22,431 bases of DNA from contig NZ_CALHWC010000142.1 in the NCBI RefSeq assembly GCF_938036805.1, forward strand, positions 1 to 22,431, written 5' to 3'. Below the pieces are notes generated by a model that saw only the letters and a list, made by a program, of their open reading frames with translations, was not told where the DNA came from and did no database searches. A program made the position numbers and the translations under genes. Below, piece after piece: positions 1-8,652 of the stretch; the first letter of the stretch is position 1; each line of letters opens with the position of its first letter. Origin of the DNA: an uncultured Streptococcus sp. Its GTDB lineage: Bacteria > Bacillota > Bacilli > Lactobacillales > Streptococcaceae.

Positions 1-821
1 TTGACGATATCGAAAGTAGCTGGGCAGGTCTGCGTCCTCTGATTGCAGGAAACAGAGCGTCTGACTACAACGGCGGAAATAACGGAACCATTAGCGATGA
101 AAGCTTCAATAGCTTGATTGCGACTGTCGAAGCTTATCTCTCGAAAGAAAAAACGCGTGAAGATGTTGAAGCGACTGTTACTAAGCTCGAAAGCAGTACA
201 TCTGAGAAACATTTGGACCCATCTGCCGTATCTCGTGGCTCTAGTTTGGATCGTGATAACAACGGCCTCTTGACCCTTGCTGGTGGTAAGATTACGGACT
301 ATCGTAAGATGGCGGAAGGAGCCATGGAGCGCGTGGTTGATATCCTCAAAGCAGAATTTGACCGTAGCTTTAAACTCATCAACTCTAAGACCTACCCTGT
401 TTCAGGTGGGGAACTCAATCCGGCTAATGTCAATTCAGAAATCGAAGCCTTTGCGCAACTTGGTGTTTCACGTGGCTTGGACAGTAAGGAAGCCTTCTAT
501 CTTGCAAACCTTTATGGTTCCAACGCCCCTAAGGTCTTTGCTCTTGCTCACAGCATCGAGCAAGCGCCAGGACTTAGCCTAGCGGATACCTTGTCACTCC
601 ACTATGCGATGCGTAACGAATTAGCACTCAGCCCAGTAGACTTCCTCCTTCGCCGGACAAATCACATGCTCTTTATGCGTGATAGTTTAGATGCGATTGT
701 AGAGCCAGTTTTGGATGAAATGGGTCGATTCTACGACTGGACAGAAGAAGAAAAAGCAGCTTATCGAAATGACCTAGAAGCTGCCCTTGCAAATAATGAT
801 TTAGCAGAATTGAAAAAATAG
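1..821 (+). CDS. glpO: Alpha-glycerophosphate oxidase GlpO, C-terminal part (5' end outside window)
   Basis: FAD-dependent flavoenzyme that oxidises sn-glycerol-3-phosphate with O2 to dihydroxyacetone phosphate and H2O2 in the cytoplasm. The open frame runs from base 3, before any usable start, so the gene is cut by the window edge; 272 residues remain of a family usually around 600. The visible part opens with DDIESSWAGLRPL, typical of the DAO/GlpD family. It continues with the FAD-contacting stretch GLLTLAGGKITDYRKMAEGA and a helical C-terminal domain (RNELALSPVDFLLRRTNHML). The oxidase call, rather than a quinone-linked dehydrogenase, rests on the streptococcal setting and on glpF following directly. 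Streptococcal glp operons usually read glpK-glpO-glpF, so glpK probably lies upstream. No frameshift is visible. Confidence 0.93.
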   Translation, partial: DDIESSWAGLRPLIAGNRASDYNGGNNGTISDESFNSLIATVEAYLSKEKTREDVEATVTKLESSTSEKHLDPSAVSRGSSLDRDNNGLLTLAGGKITDYRKMAEGAMERVVDILKAEFDRSFKLINSKTYPVSGGELNPANVNSEIEAFAQLGVSRGLDSKEAFYLANLYGSNAPKVFALAHSIEQAPGLSLADTLSLHYAMRNELALSPVDFLLRRTNHMLFMRDSLDAIVEPVLDEMGRFYDWTEEEKAAYRNDLEAALANNDLAELKK

Positions 822-828
822 AGAATAG

Positions 829-875
829 AAGAAGAGGTGGCGGACTAGTTTTCCTGTCTAGCCTCCCCTTCTTTT
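829..875 (+). terminator. Hairpin between glpO and glpF (terminator or attenuator)
   Basis: An imperfect stem pairs AAGAAG (829-834) with CTTCTT (868-873), continues through two GG/CC steps around a T-T mismatch, and closes with CTAG/CTAG around a 9-nt loop. It is followed by only four T. The weak U-tract suggests partial termination, which would lower glpF relative to glpO. Confidence 0.5.
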
Positions 876-891
876 AAATGGAGTAATATAA

Positions 892-1596
892 ATGATGAAA
901 GAAATATTTGGTGAATTTTTAGGAACCCTGCTCTTGCTCCTTTTGGGAAATGGTGTCGTTGCAGGTGTGGTTCTTCCCAAAACCAAGAGTCACAATTCAG
1001 GCTGGATTGTGATTACCATGGGATGGGGGATTGCTGTTGCCATCGCTGCTTTTGTATCTGGCAACCTTGGCCCAGCCCATCTGAACCCAGCCCTAACCAT
1101 CGGAGTAGCTCTCAAAGGTGATTTACCTTGGGCATCTGCTCTTCCGTATATCCTTGCTCAGTTTGCAGGTGCTATGGTCGGACAGTTCTTGGTCTTCCTG
1201 CAGTTCAAGCCTCACTATATGGCTGAAGAAAATCCAGCTAATATCCTGGGTACATTCAGCACTGGCCCAGCTATCAAAGATACCTTCTCGAACCTGATTA
1301 GTGAAATTCTTGGAACTTTTGTCCTTGTGCTGACTATCTTCGCTCTAGGACTTTATGAATTGCAAGCAGGCCTTGGCACATTTGCAGTTGGAACCTTGAT
1401 TGTCGGAATTGGTCTCTCACTTGGTGGAACGACTGGTTATGCCCTCAATCCTGCTCGTGATTTAGGGCCTCGCATCATGCATAGCCTCCTTCCAATTCCA
1501 AACAAAGGAAATGGTGATTGGGGTTATGCTTGGATTCCAGTTGTCGGACCAATCATTGGTGCCGTCCTTGCAGTAGCAGTCTTCTCTCTATTTTAG
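892..1596 (+). CDS. glpF: Glycerol facilitator (aquaglyceroporin, MIP family)
   Basis: Membrane channel that lets glycerol diffuse into the cell for phosphorylation by GlpK. The protein has 234 residues, normal for the family, with six hydrophobic segments and two NPA half-helices: HLNPALTIG (NPA at about 65-67) and ALNPARDLGPR (NPA at about 186-188). An Asp two residues after the second NPA (D190) is characteristic of glycerol facilitators rather than strict water channels. The start has two adjacent ATGs (892 and 895); GGAG at 880-883 sits 8 nt before the first, which I chose. It is the last gene of the glp operon, 70 nt after glpO, with a hairpin in the gap and a strong terminator behind it. 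Confidence 0.95.
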   Translation: MMKEIFGEFLGTLLLLLLGNGVVAGVVLPKTKSHNSGWIVITMGWGIAVAIAAFVSGNLGPAHLNPALTIGVALKGDLPWASALPYILAQFAGAMVGQFLVFLQFKPHYMAEENPANILGTFSTGPAIKDTFSNLISEILGTFVLVLTIFALGLYELQAGLGTFAVGTLIVGIGLSLGGTTGYALNPARDLGPRIMHSLLPIPNKGNGDWGYAWIPVVGPIIGAVLAVAVFSLF

Positions 1597-1609
1597 ACTA
1601 AAATAAAGC

Positions 1610-1656
1610 AATACTCTTCTCTGAGGCTCATATAAGCGTAGAGAAGAGTATTTTTG
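1610..1656 (+). terminator. Intrinsic terminator of the glp operon
   Basis: A perfect 13-bp stem (1610-1622 with 1640-1652), a 17-nt loop and a run of five T. It lies directly after glpF. Confidence 0.88.
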
Positions 1657-1748
1657 TATAAATTTTCCAATTTTATCGAAGACTTTGTTAAATCAATCTA
1701 AAACCAGGAGAAAAGAGCCAGTAAAGACGATATTTGACAGCGGATTTA

Positions 1749-1757
1749 TGCTATAAT
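1749..1757 (+). promoter_or_regulatory. Extended -10 promoter of the M42 peptidase gene
   Basis: TGCTATAAT is a perfect -10 with the TGn extension, 30 nt before the start codon. No -35 sits at 17 nt. A TTGACA at 1734-1739 is only 12 nt away and cannot pair with it in the usual geometry. Confidence 0.6.
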
Positions 1758-1787
1758 TGACAGTATAAATGATCTAAAGGAGTTATG

Positions 1788-2825
1788 ATGAATCAAACTG
1801 TTCAATATTTACAAGAATTAACGGCTATCCCTTCTCCAACAGGATTTACGGCTGAGGTGGCGGACTATCTGGTGAAGACACTAGAAGGCTTGGGCTATGA
1901 GCCTGTCCGGACCAATAAAGGCGGCATTCATGTTGTGGTTAAGGGGGAAATTGACGCCCAGCATCGGGTAGTGACTGCCCATGTGGATACACTGGGGGCT
2001 ATTGTGCGTGCAATCAAGCCAGATGGTCGTCTCAAACTGGATCGGATTGGCGGTTTCCCTTGGAATATGATTGAAGGCGAAAACTGTCTAGTCCATGTGG
2101 CCAGCAATGGCAAGATTATCAGCGGTACAATCTTAGTTCACCAGACTTCCTGCCATGTTTATAAGGATGCTGGGACGGTTGAGCGAACTCAGGACAATAT
2201 GGAAGTCCGTTTGGACGAAAAGGTGACGAGTGAGAAAGAAACGCGGGATTTAGGAATCGAAGTCGGTGATTTTATTTCCTTCGACCCGCGTACCACGGTT
2301 ACTGAGACAGGCTTCATCAAGTCCCGCTTTCTCGACGACAAGGTCAGCGCAGCTATTTTGCTCAATCTTTTGCGCGTCTACAAAGAGGAAAATATTCAGC
2401 TGCCAGTGACGACTCATTTTGCTTTCAGCGTCTTTGAGGAAGTCGGTCACGGGGCTAACTCTAGCCTGCCTGAGCAAGCAGTAGAGTATTTGGCGGTTGA
2501 TATGGGCGCTATGGGTGACGATCAGCAGACAGATGAGTACACGGTTTCCATATGTGTTAAGGATGCATCAGGACCTTATCACTATGCTTTTCGCCAACAT
2601 TTGGTAAATTTAGCCAAGGAGCAGGAGATTCCTTACAAACTGGACATCTATCCATTTTACGGATCGGACGCCTCTGCAGCCATGAGCGCAGGAGCAGAAG
2701 TCAAGCACGCTTTGCTAGGCGCTGGCATCGAATCCAGTCACTCTTATGAGCGCACGCATATTGACTCAGTAGTTGCAACTGAGCGCATGGTGGACGCTTA
2801 TCTAAGAAGTGGCTTGGTGGAGTAA
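1788..2825 (+). CDS. M42 family metallopeptidase (putative aminopeptidase)
   Basis: Predicted cytoplasmic, di-zinc aminopeptidase that removes N-terminal residues from peptides, probably as a large self-compartmentalised oligomer, as known for the family. With the start at 1788 the protein has 345 residues. Visible metal and catalytic residues are H65 and D67 (TAHVDTLGA), D183 in FLDDKVSAA, the E217-E218 pair in FEEVGHGANSS, D238 (AVDMGAMG) and a C-terminal His, likely H324 in SYERTH. AAAGGAG at 1776-1782 is too close to the ATG at 1785 but 5 nt from the one at 1788, so I chose the second. It is not an obvious orthologue of streptococcal PepA, whose N-terminus differs as I recall it, so no symbol is given. 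The substrate is not predictable from sequence. Confidence 0.88.
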   Translation: MNQTVQYLQELTAIPSPTGFTAEVADYLVKTLEGLGYEPVRTNKGGIHVVVKGEIDAQHRVVTAHVDTLGAIVRAIKPDGRLKLDRIGGFPWNMIEGENCLVHVASNGKIISGTILVHQTSCHVYKDAGTVERTQDNMEVRLDEKVTSEKETRDLGIEVGDFISFDPRTTVTETGFIKSRFLDDKVSAAILLNLLRVYKEENIQLPVTTHFAFSVFEEVGHGANSSLPEQAVEYLAVDMGAMGDDQQTDEYTVSICVKDASGPYHYAFRQHLVNLAKEQEIPYKLDIYPFYGSDASAAMSAGAEVKHALLGAGIESSHSYERTHIDSVVATERMVDAYLRSGLVE

Positions 2826-2842
2826 TAGTAGGGCATCTAGTC

Positions 2843-2902
2843 TTGAATAAAAGGCAGCAATCTGAGTATCCTATGGAAATCAGAATGGCTGTTCTTGTTC
2901 AA
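2843..2902. repeat. Long imperfect inverted repeat between the M42 and hydrolase genes
   Basis: Two 23-nt arms (2843-2865 and 2880-2902) share perfect outer (TTGAA/TTCAA) and inner (TCTGA/TCAGA) blocks and a shifted CAGC/GCTG core around a 14-nt loop. No T-run follows, so it is a poor intrinsic terminator. It fills most of the gap before the hydrolase. Confidence 0.5.
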
Positions 2903-2947
2903 TCGGTTAAGTCTTCGTAGATGCTGAAAGATATTTGGAAAGTTATG

Positions 2948-3895
2948 ATGTTCAGGTATTTGAAGAAATTCTTTCTGTGTTTGTTTTTTACAATTATAAG
3001 CGCTCTGGTCTTAATGTTTACTTATCATCAAATCTGCCTGACTAAAGAGCAGAAATTGCTTGATAAACCAGCAGGTCGTCTGGTTCAAGTAGACGGCAAG
3101 AATATGAATGTCTATGTAACTGGTCAGGGAGAGCAGACGCTGGTTTTTTTGGCGGGCGGTGGCACAACATCCCCTATTCTTGACTTTAAGAGCCTCTATT
3201 CTAAATTGGAAAAAGACTATCGGGTTGTTATTGTTGAACGCTTAGGCTATGGCTTCAGTGATGACAGCCAAGGGGATAGCAGAGACATTGACACGGTACT
3301 TGCCCAGACGAGGCAGGCTTTACAAAAGGCTGAAATCACAGGCCCATATACTTTGGTAGCACACTCTATGGCTGGGCTAGAAGCGCTTCATTGGGTTGCA
3401 ACATATCCTGAAGAAGTTCAAGGCATTATCGGACTGGATATGGCCTTGCCAAGTTCTTACACTGATTTGAGCCTCTATCCCTTGGCTTATAAAGGCTTGC
3501 AAATGGCTGCTAATTTAGGCTTAAGTAGGGTATTTTATGATGTTGACAAGCAAGTTCCCGCTCTTGCGGTGGGGGATTTGACAGCAGAAGAAAAGCAGGT
3601 ATACAAGGCTCTTTTCTATCGTCGCCCATTGGCAAATGCTGTTTATGAAGAGGTCACTCAGGTCAAGCAAAATGCTGAGCTGGTTTCGAAGGAAAAGCTT
3701 CCTGAACGACCGATCTTGCTCTTTTCTTCAAATGGCCAAGGGACTGGCTACAGTCAGGAAGAATGGCAGAGCTTCCAGAAGGATTTTGCAGCGCAGCATC
3801 CACAGACAGAGCTGATTCTACTGGACTACCCTCACTATGTGCATGATTACGCCAGTGATGAGTTGTCTGAAAAAATAAAGCAGTTTCTAAAATAG
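2948..3895 (+). CDS. Membrane-anchored alpha/beta hydrolase
   Basis: Predicted serine hydrolase tethered to the outer face of the membrane. The N-terminus has a short basic stretch (MFRYLKK) and one hydrophobic segment (about 8-27) with no clear cleavage site. The hydrolase fold follows: an oxyanion-loop segment LAGGGTTSP (about 69-77), strand VVIVERLGYGFSD, the nucleophile elbow VAHSMAG with Ser about 140, and a C-terminal PHYVHDY holding the likely catalytic His (about 299). Both glycines of the usual GxSxG elbow are replaced by Ala, which is tolerated in the superfamily. An ATG at 2921 is open but has no ribosome site. GGAAAG at 2937-2942 favours 2945 or 2948, and 2948 has the better spacing. 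The length is 315 residues from 2948. The substrate is unknown. Confidence 0.8.
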   Translation: MFRYLKKFFLCLFFTIISALVLMFTYHQICLTKEQKLLDKPAGRLVQVDGKNMNVYVTGQGEQTLVFLAGGGTTSPILDFKSLYSKLEKDYRVVIVERLGYGFSDDSQGDSRDIDTVLAQTRQALQKAEITGPYTLVAHSMAGLEALHWVATYPEEVQGIIGLDMALPSSYTDLSLYPLAYKGLQMAANLGLSRVFYDVDKQVPALAVGDLTAEEKQVYKALFYRRPLANAVYEEVTQVKQNAELVSKEKLPERPILLFSSNGQGTGYSQEEWQSFQKDFAAQHPQTELILLDYPHYVHDYASDELSEKIKQFLK

Positions 3896-3923
3896 CAAGT
3901 TTTATAGGAGCTTGAAATACTAG

Positions 3924-3956
3924 AAAAACGAGAAGGAAAGATTCCCTCTCGTTTTT
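3924..3956. terminator. Bidirectional terminator between convergent genes
   Basis: AAAAACGAGAAGG pairs with CCCTCTCGTTTTT around a 7-nt loop, with one mismatch. A-runs and T-runs flank both sides, so it can serve the hydrolase gene (plus) and the amylase gene (minus). Confidence 0.85.
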
Positions 3957-3967
3957 GAATATACAGA

Positions 3968-5416
3968 TTATTTGACAGACCAGACACTGACTGACTTTTC
4001 CTCCACGGGAAATTCTCCCCAGCCTTCTTCGTCAATCGTCACGATTTGAGTGCTCTTGCCCAGATAATCGCTGAATTCTTTGCCAGCCCATTCTGAACCG
4101 ACCAGCATACGTTTGCTGCTGGCTTGGTCATTGCTGACAACAACAGCGATTGGCTGACCACCGTCCTTGCCTTGACGAGTCCAGCCGATACAGTTGGCAT
4201 CGTCAAAGTAGTCAGTCTGTTCGCCATAAGCTAGATTAAGACGGACATCCAAGAGCTTGTCCAGCACTTCTTGGAAGCTCTCTTGGGCAAATTCCCCACT
4301 AATGCCATAGTAGTCACCATAAAAGACGCAAGGCAGTCCTTCATCTCGTAGCAGGATGAGAGCATAGGCTGCTGGCTTGAACCATTCTTCGACAGTGGAC
4401 TCCAGAGCTTGTCCTCGCTGGGTGTCGTGATTGTCCACGAAGGTCACAGCTGACTCAGGATGATTTTTTGCTAAAGTGTGATCAAAAATCGTCCGTAGGT
4501 CAAAGTCTGCTCCAGATTTGCTGGCGTCAAAGAAATTTTGGTGGAGCTTGACATCGACAAGGTCAAAGCGATAGTCAATACTTTCTAGATAGTCGTTATT
4601 AGCTGTCTCATCGCTATTCCAAAATTCCCCAAAGACATAGAAATCCTCACCGTATTTTGCAGTTATATCGCGGATAAAATTTCTCATGAAGAAGGAGTCA
4701 ATGTGCTTGATAGCATCTAAACGAAATCCTTGAACGCCAGTTGTTTCGATAAACCAGTAGGCCCAGTCGTAGAGATTTTGAAGGACTTCTGGATGCTTGA
4801 AGTCAATATCGGCATACATGAGATAGTCATAGTTTCCGTTTTCATTGTCCACTAACTCATCATCCGCCCAGCCTTTATTGTCTCCTTGGATGAGATAGAT
4901 ACCAGACTTATTGTTTTTGGCATCATAGTCCGTACCGGTAAAGTGGTACCAATGCCATTCAAAGTCATTGTAGGTTTTATTGCGGCCTGGGAAAGTAAAA
5001 TGCATCCACGCTTCTATTTCAAATGGTTCTGAGATTTCTATGTTTCGGTCGTTGGGATCCACTTCAACGACAGTAAATCGTTCTTTGTAATCCGCAGCAG
5101 CTTTGTGATTAAGAACTACATCGGCCATGGGTTCAATGCCATTGGCTTTGAGAGTTTGGATAGCCTTTAGGTAGTCTTCTTTAAAGCCATATTTGGTGCG
5201 GACAGTTCCTTTTTGGTCAAACTCACCTAGGTCGAAGAGATCATAAACTCCGTAGCCGACATCATTGGAGCTCGTTGCCTTAAAAGCTGGTGGCATCCAA
5301 ATTTTGCGAATGCCTTTTGATGCTAGATGAGGAGCATCCTCCGCCAAGCGATTCCAATGTTGTCCATCATTTGGTAAGTACCATTCAAAATATTGCATTA
5401 ATGTTTGATTTTCCAT
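3968..5416 (-). CDS. Cytoplasmic alpha-amylase (GH13)
   Basis: Glycoside hydrolase cleaving internal alpha-1,4 bonds of maltodextrins, starch fragments or glycogen. There is no signal peptide, so it acts inside the cell on imported or stored glucans. All four GH13 regions are visible: I, ADVVLNHKA (98-106); II, GFRLDAIKH with nucleophile D234; III, VFGEFW with acid/base E264; IV, FVDNHD with D331. The length is 482 residues, as for the bacterial intracellular (AmyA-type) group. An upstream in-frame ATG at 5488 is open, but GAGGT about 10 nt before the ATG at 5416 and the family N-terminus (MENQTLMQYFEWYLPNDG) fix the start there. It is transcribed divergently from the surface protease gene. 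Confidence 0.93.
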   Translation of the reverse strand: MENQTLMQYFEWYLPNDGQHWNRLAEDAPHLASKGIRKIWMPPAFKATSSNDVGYGVYDLFDLGEFDQKGTVRTKYGFKEDYLKAIQTLKANGIEPMADVVLNHKAAADYKERFTVVEVDPNDRNIEISEPFEIEAWMHFTFPGRNKTYNDFEWHWYHFTGTDYDAKNNKSGIYLIQGDNKGWADDELVDNENGNYDYLMYADIDFKHPEVLQNLYDWAYWFIETTGVQGFRLDAIKHIDSFFMRNFIRDITAKYGEDFYVFGEFWNSDETANNDYLESIDYRFDLVDVKLHQNFFDASKSGADFDLRTIFDHTLAKNHPESAVTFVDNHDTQRGQALESTVEEWFKPAAYALILLRDEGLPCVFYGDYYGISGEFAQESFQEVLDKLLDVRLNLAYGEQTDYFDDANCIGWTRQGKDGGQPIAVVVSNDQASSKRMLVGSEWAGKEFSDYLGKSTQIVTIDEEGWGEFPVEEKSVSVWSVK

Positions 5417-5447
5417 ACGAGATACCTCACATTCTTGGGATGGGTCT

Positions 5448-5476
5448 ATTTTACCAAAAGAAGAATGATGACACAA
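5448..5476 (-). promoter_or_regulatory. Promoter of the alpha-amylase gene
   Basis: On the minus strand, TTGTGT (5471-5476), a 17-nt spacer and TAAAAT (5448-5453), about 30 nt before the chosen start. A sequence read, not mapped. Confidence 0.55.
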
Positions 5477-5527
5477 ACGTTTATACAAGTTAATTTTATA
5501 TTTTTTGATGAGGAGCTAAAACTAGCA

Positions 5528-5556
5528 TTGAATTTAAAACGCTTACATAGTATAAT
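5528..5556 (+). promoter_or_regulatory. Promoter of the surface PepX-like gene
   Basis: TTGAAT (5528-5533), exactly 17 nt, then a perfect TATAAT (5551-5556). It lies 40 nt before the start codon, and the spacer contains a cre box. Confidence 0.8.
5534..5547 (+). promoter_or_regulatory. Catabolite-responsive element (cre, CcpA site)
   Basis: TTAAAACGCTTACA fits the cre consensus TGWAANCGNTNWCA at every fixed position but the second. It lies wholly between -35 and -10 of the PepX-like promoter, a position where bound CcpA blocks RNA polymerase, so repression by preferred sugars is expected. The divergent amylase promoter is about 60 bp away and may also be affected. Confidence 0.75.
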
Positions 5557-5595
5557 GGACAAGTAATAAACTTTATAAAAAGAAAGGAGTTCTTT

Positions 5596-8500
5596 ATGAA
5601 AAAGAAAGGACTAGTGAGGTTACTCTTATCAGTCTTGCTATTTGCTCCTTTGGCATTAGGCCAGGTTGTTCAAGCCGACGAGGCGAGTCAGGCGAATGTC
5701 GAAAGCAAGGAGATGCTTCATACAGAAGCTGTTGCAAAGCCTTCTGAGCCTGTCTCTTCAGTCCAGCAGCCAGCAGTTTTAGAGGTTGAAAGCAAGGAAT
5801 CGTCAGATTCTGTAAGGCCAGAAAAGCAAGAAGGAGAGTTGGTCACTGCTGAAAAACCAGCTGCGAGCTCTGAAAGATCTGCTTCGTCACTGGAGTCTCC
5901 GCCATTAGCTTGGGCTCAAGATGCTAGCTTAGTGCCTTCTGCTGTGCCTGCTACTGCCAAAGGACAAGACCTGTCTGCTTATACGGGGAGTCTTTCAAAC
6001 CCAGCTTTAGCTGATAAGGAACTGACCCTGCAAGAAGCAGTCGATGAGCTACTGAAATGGGCAGCTGTCAACGAATCTCAGTTAGGTACTAGTGCTCAAG
6101 ATAGGGTGAATCTGGCTAAGAGCATGGGAATGATTGACAAGGAGGCTGATTTGACAGCCCGTGTACAGGGAAGCAATCTGCAGACTATGTATGCTGTTGC
6201 CAAGCGCCTGCATGATGCCTATCGTGCGGAAAAGAAAGCACCGCTCTTTTTGAATGGTAGAGCGCAGCCAATTTTCCCATACAGCAGTGGAGCTAAGGAG
6301 GATAAAGACTATTCGTATGAGAAAAGCGATATCGTCCGTTTTCCTGTTTATGTTGAGACAGATAATGATACGGATGGAGACGGAAAACGTGACCTCGTCA
6401 AGGCTATCGTACAACTTCCTAAAGCAGTAGCCCAAGGCGATTTTAAGGCTTCGACAATTTTAGAAGCTCGTCCTTACGTCGCAGGGACTTTGGATGAAAA
6501 CTATGTGACCTTGGAAAGTCTCAATCTGCCGACAAACGGTTCTTATGATATGAAGAGTTTGCACAATAAGCCTGCTAAGCGCCAACCAGTCTCTAGCATG
6601 AGCAGTATTGATGCGGCGAAGAAGGCCAAAGCGTCAGATTGGTACTACTATAGCCCTTATGAAGGGATTTATGATTACGAGAATTTAAACTGGTATGATT
6701 ACTTCCTAGTGCGCGGCTATGCCTTTGTTTCCAGTGCTGGTCTGGGTACTAAGGGTTCAGAAGGTTTCAATACAACTGGATCTGATTTGGAAGTAGAAGC
6801 CTTTAAAAATATTGTCGAATGGGTCAACGGTAAACGGACGGCCTATACAGACAGAACTAGCAATATTGAAATCAAGGCTGACTGGGCCAATGGCAAAGTC
6901 GGCATGACTGGCCTATCTTGGGCTGGTACGACAACTTTCGGTGTGGCAACAACGGGTGTGGAAGGCCTGAGAACCATCGTTCCAGCCGCAGGAATTGCTA
7001 GCTGGTATGATTATTTCAATAGCCAAGGAACAGCCTACAGCAATCCGCCATACAGCGATCTGTCTTGGCTATCACTCTACGTTTCAACTCGGATGCTTGA
7101 TCAAGACGATTGGGCTTCAATTTGGAACAAGTATGCTGACTACATCAATCAGCTAAACAAGGACCAAAAAGCTCACGGTCGCAATTATAGCCAAGTTTGG
7201 CGGGAACGCGATTATACCCTAAATTCAGGAAAGATAAAGACTAGTGCCCTGCTGGTACATGGCTTAAATGATCACAATGTCAAAACCAAACAGTTTGAAC
7301 TTATGTATGATGTCTTGAAAAAAGCGGGACAAAATGTAAAACTCTATCTCCACCAAGGAGACCATGTCCATCCAGCAGCTATCTCTCGAGGTTATGGCAT
7401 CAAAGCCAACAATCAAGATTTCTACGACTTGCTCAATACTTGGTTCTCTCATTATCTTTACGATGTCAAGAACGATGTTAGCAAGCTTCCTGCTGTTTTG
7501 GCACAAAACAACTACGATCCAAATAAATGGACGAGCTATGACAATTGGAAAAGCACTAATCGTTTGATTTTGACAGCTAAGTCCAAACGTCTAGAAGAAA
7601 CCATTTCCAGTGACTATGCGGGGGCTGGGATTGACACTAGCAAGCGAGATGAAACTGTCAGTCAAGGATCTTCTAAGGCTAACATGACCTTTATGACAGA
7701 AGTCAAAGAAGATACGACTATCAAGGGCCATATTCCAGTTCACTTCAAGGCCGCTTTGGCTAAGGGCAGTGGCAAAAATCTGCAGGTCAATGCGCTCTTG
7801 GTAGATGTATCAGACCAAGAGTTTGATGTGGTTGGAAATGGTGATACCAGCGATGACAGCAAGGCTGGTGACTTCTGGATGGGTAGCAATCTCAGCAATC
7901 TGGATGTTAAAAATTTTGCGACAACCAAAACTAAGTACAAGGTCATTGCTAAGGGCTGGCTAAACTTAGCCAATCCAGAATCAGGTTATACACCGTCTAG
8001 CTCAGAAAAGAGTATTAAGCCAAAAGTCGGCCAATTCCATGATTATACCATGTATTTGCAACCCAATCTTTACACGGTGAAAAAAGGTCACAAGCTAGCT
8101 CTAGTCTTCAATACTTATGATCCTAGCGACCTGACGATTAAGCGTCAGTATGCGGTGACTTTCAAGACGGATTCTATTAGTGCGCTAGTACCGACTGTGG
8201 AAGCTAGTCGTTCTCAAAAAGCTGATTATGTAGCAAGTGCCCTTGATACGGAATATGCTAACTTACCTGAAATTCTTGGTGAAAAGCTAGTTGCACCAGA
8301 AATTAGAGAAGTTCCAGAATATATTTTTGAAAGACAGGAGCCGCAACAAGAAGCTCCATCAGTCGATTCAAAGGTTGGACGTAAAGAAGATGAGAAAGGC
8401 GCGACGGACCATGTGCAGCAATTAGGCAGTCAGAAGGTGGTGCCTCAGGTGCAGCAATTGGCTAGTCAACCAGAAGCGTCTCAAGTGGAGCAGGTAGCCG

Positions 8501-8640
8501 TTCAACAAGCTCAACAAGCCGCAGCTTCCTTGCCAAAAACCGGTAGCCATTCAGAAAATGGAATGTTCTATCTAGGCTTGGTGCTTCTTGTCAGCACATT
8601 GGGGATGTCTGGCCTCGTTAAGAAGTATTCTCGTCGTTAG
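5596..8640 (+). CDS. LPXTG-anchored X-prolyl dipeptidyl-peptidase-like surface protein (S15 family)
   Basis: Predicted cell-wall serine exopeptidase releasing X-Pro dipeptides from proline-rich peptides outside the cell. Of 1014 residues, 1 to about 27 form a signal peptide ending VQA|DE. A low-complexity Ser/Glu/Pro/Ala linker runs to about 120. The S15 catalytic region follows: S441 in TGLSWAG, D559 in HGLNDHNV and H590 in HQGDHVH, in the S-D-H order known for PepX. DNDTDGDGKRD (about 255-265) resembles a DxDxDG calcium loop. A beta-rich C-terminal domain is followed by a Gln-rich linker with degenerate QQLxSQ units, then LPKTG (979-983), a hydrophobic helix and KKYSRR, the sortase A signal. 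AAAGGAG precedes the ATG. It differs from the ~760-residue cytosolic PepX. Related inactive or esterase S15 proteins exist, but the triad looks intact. Confidence 0.9.
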   Translation: MKKKGLVRLLLSVLLFAPLALGQVVQADEASQANVESKEMLHTEAVAKPSEPVSSVQQPAVLEVESKESSDSVRPEKQEGELVTAEKPAASSERSASSLESPPLAWAQDASLVPSAVPATAKGQDLSAYTGSLSNPALADKELTLQEAVDELLKWAAVNESQLGTSAQDRVNLAKSMGMIDKEADLTARVQGSNLQTMYAVAKRLHDAYRAEKKAPLFLNGRAQPIFPYSSGAKEDKDYSYEKSDIVRFPVYVETDNDTDGDGKRDLVKAIVQLPKAVAQGDFKASTILEARPYVAGTLDENYVTLESLNLPTNGSYDMKSLHNKPAKRQPVSSMSSIDAAKKAKASDWYYYSPYEGIYDYENLNWYDYFLVRGYAFVSSAGLGTKGSEGFNTTGSDLEVEAFKNIVEWVNGKRTAYTDRTSNIEIKADWANGKVGMTGLSWAGTTTFGVATTGVEGLRTIVPAAGIASWYDYFNSQGTAYSNPPYSDLSWLSLYVSTRMLDQDDWASIWNKYADYINQLNKDQKAHGRNYSQVWRERDYTLNSGKIKTSALLVHGLNDHNVKTKQFELMYDVLKKAGQNVKLYLHQGDHVHPAAISRGYGIKANNQDFYDLLNTWFSHYLYDVKNDVSKLPAVLAQNNYDPNKWTSYDNWKSTNRLILTAKSKRLEETISSDYAGAGIDTSKRDETVSQGSSKANMTFMTEVKEDTTIKGHIPVHFKAALAKGSGKNLQVNALLVDVSDQEFDVVGNGDTSDDSKAGDFWMGSNLSNLDVKNFATTKTKYKVIAKGWLNLANPESGYTPSSSEKSIKPKVGQFHDYTMYLQPNLYTVKKGHKLALVFNTYDPSDLTIKRQYAVTFKTDSISALVPTVEASRSQKADYVASALDTEYANLPEILGEKLVAPEIREVPEYIFERQEPQQEAPSVDSKVGRKEDEKGATDHVQQLGSQKVVPQVQQLASQPEASQVEQVAVQQAQQAAASLPKTGSHSENGMFYLGLVLLVSTLGMSGLVKKYSRR

Positions 8641-8652
8641 TCATTACAAGAT

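Noticed and set aside
1734..1757. TTGACA paired with TATAAT upstream of the M42 gene
   Set aside because: The spacer is only 12 nt; the extended -10 alone explains the promoter better.
5472..5485. Second cre-like sequence (AAACGTTT core) at the amylase -35
   Set aside because: Four of the fixed consensus positions are wrong on either strand; not reported as a site.
5417..5488. Longer N-terminus for the alpha-amylase
   Set aside because: The extension contains the promoter and ribosome site and is not part of the family fold.
6082..6435. 117-codon minus-strand open frame inside the surface protease gene
   Set aside because: Antisense shadow of a well-supported gene, with no ribosome site or recognisable domain.
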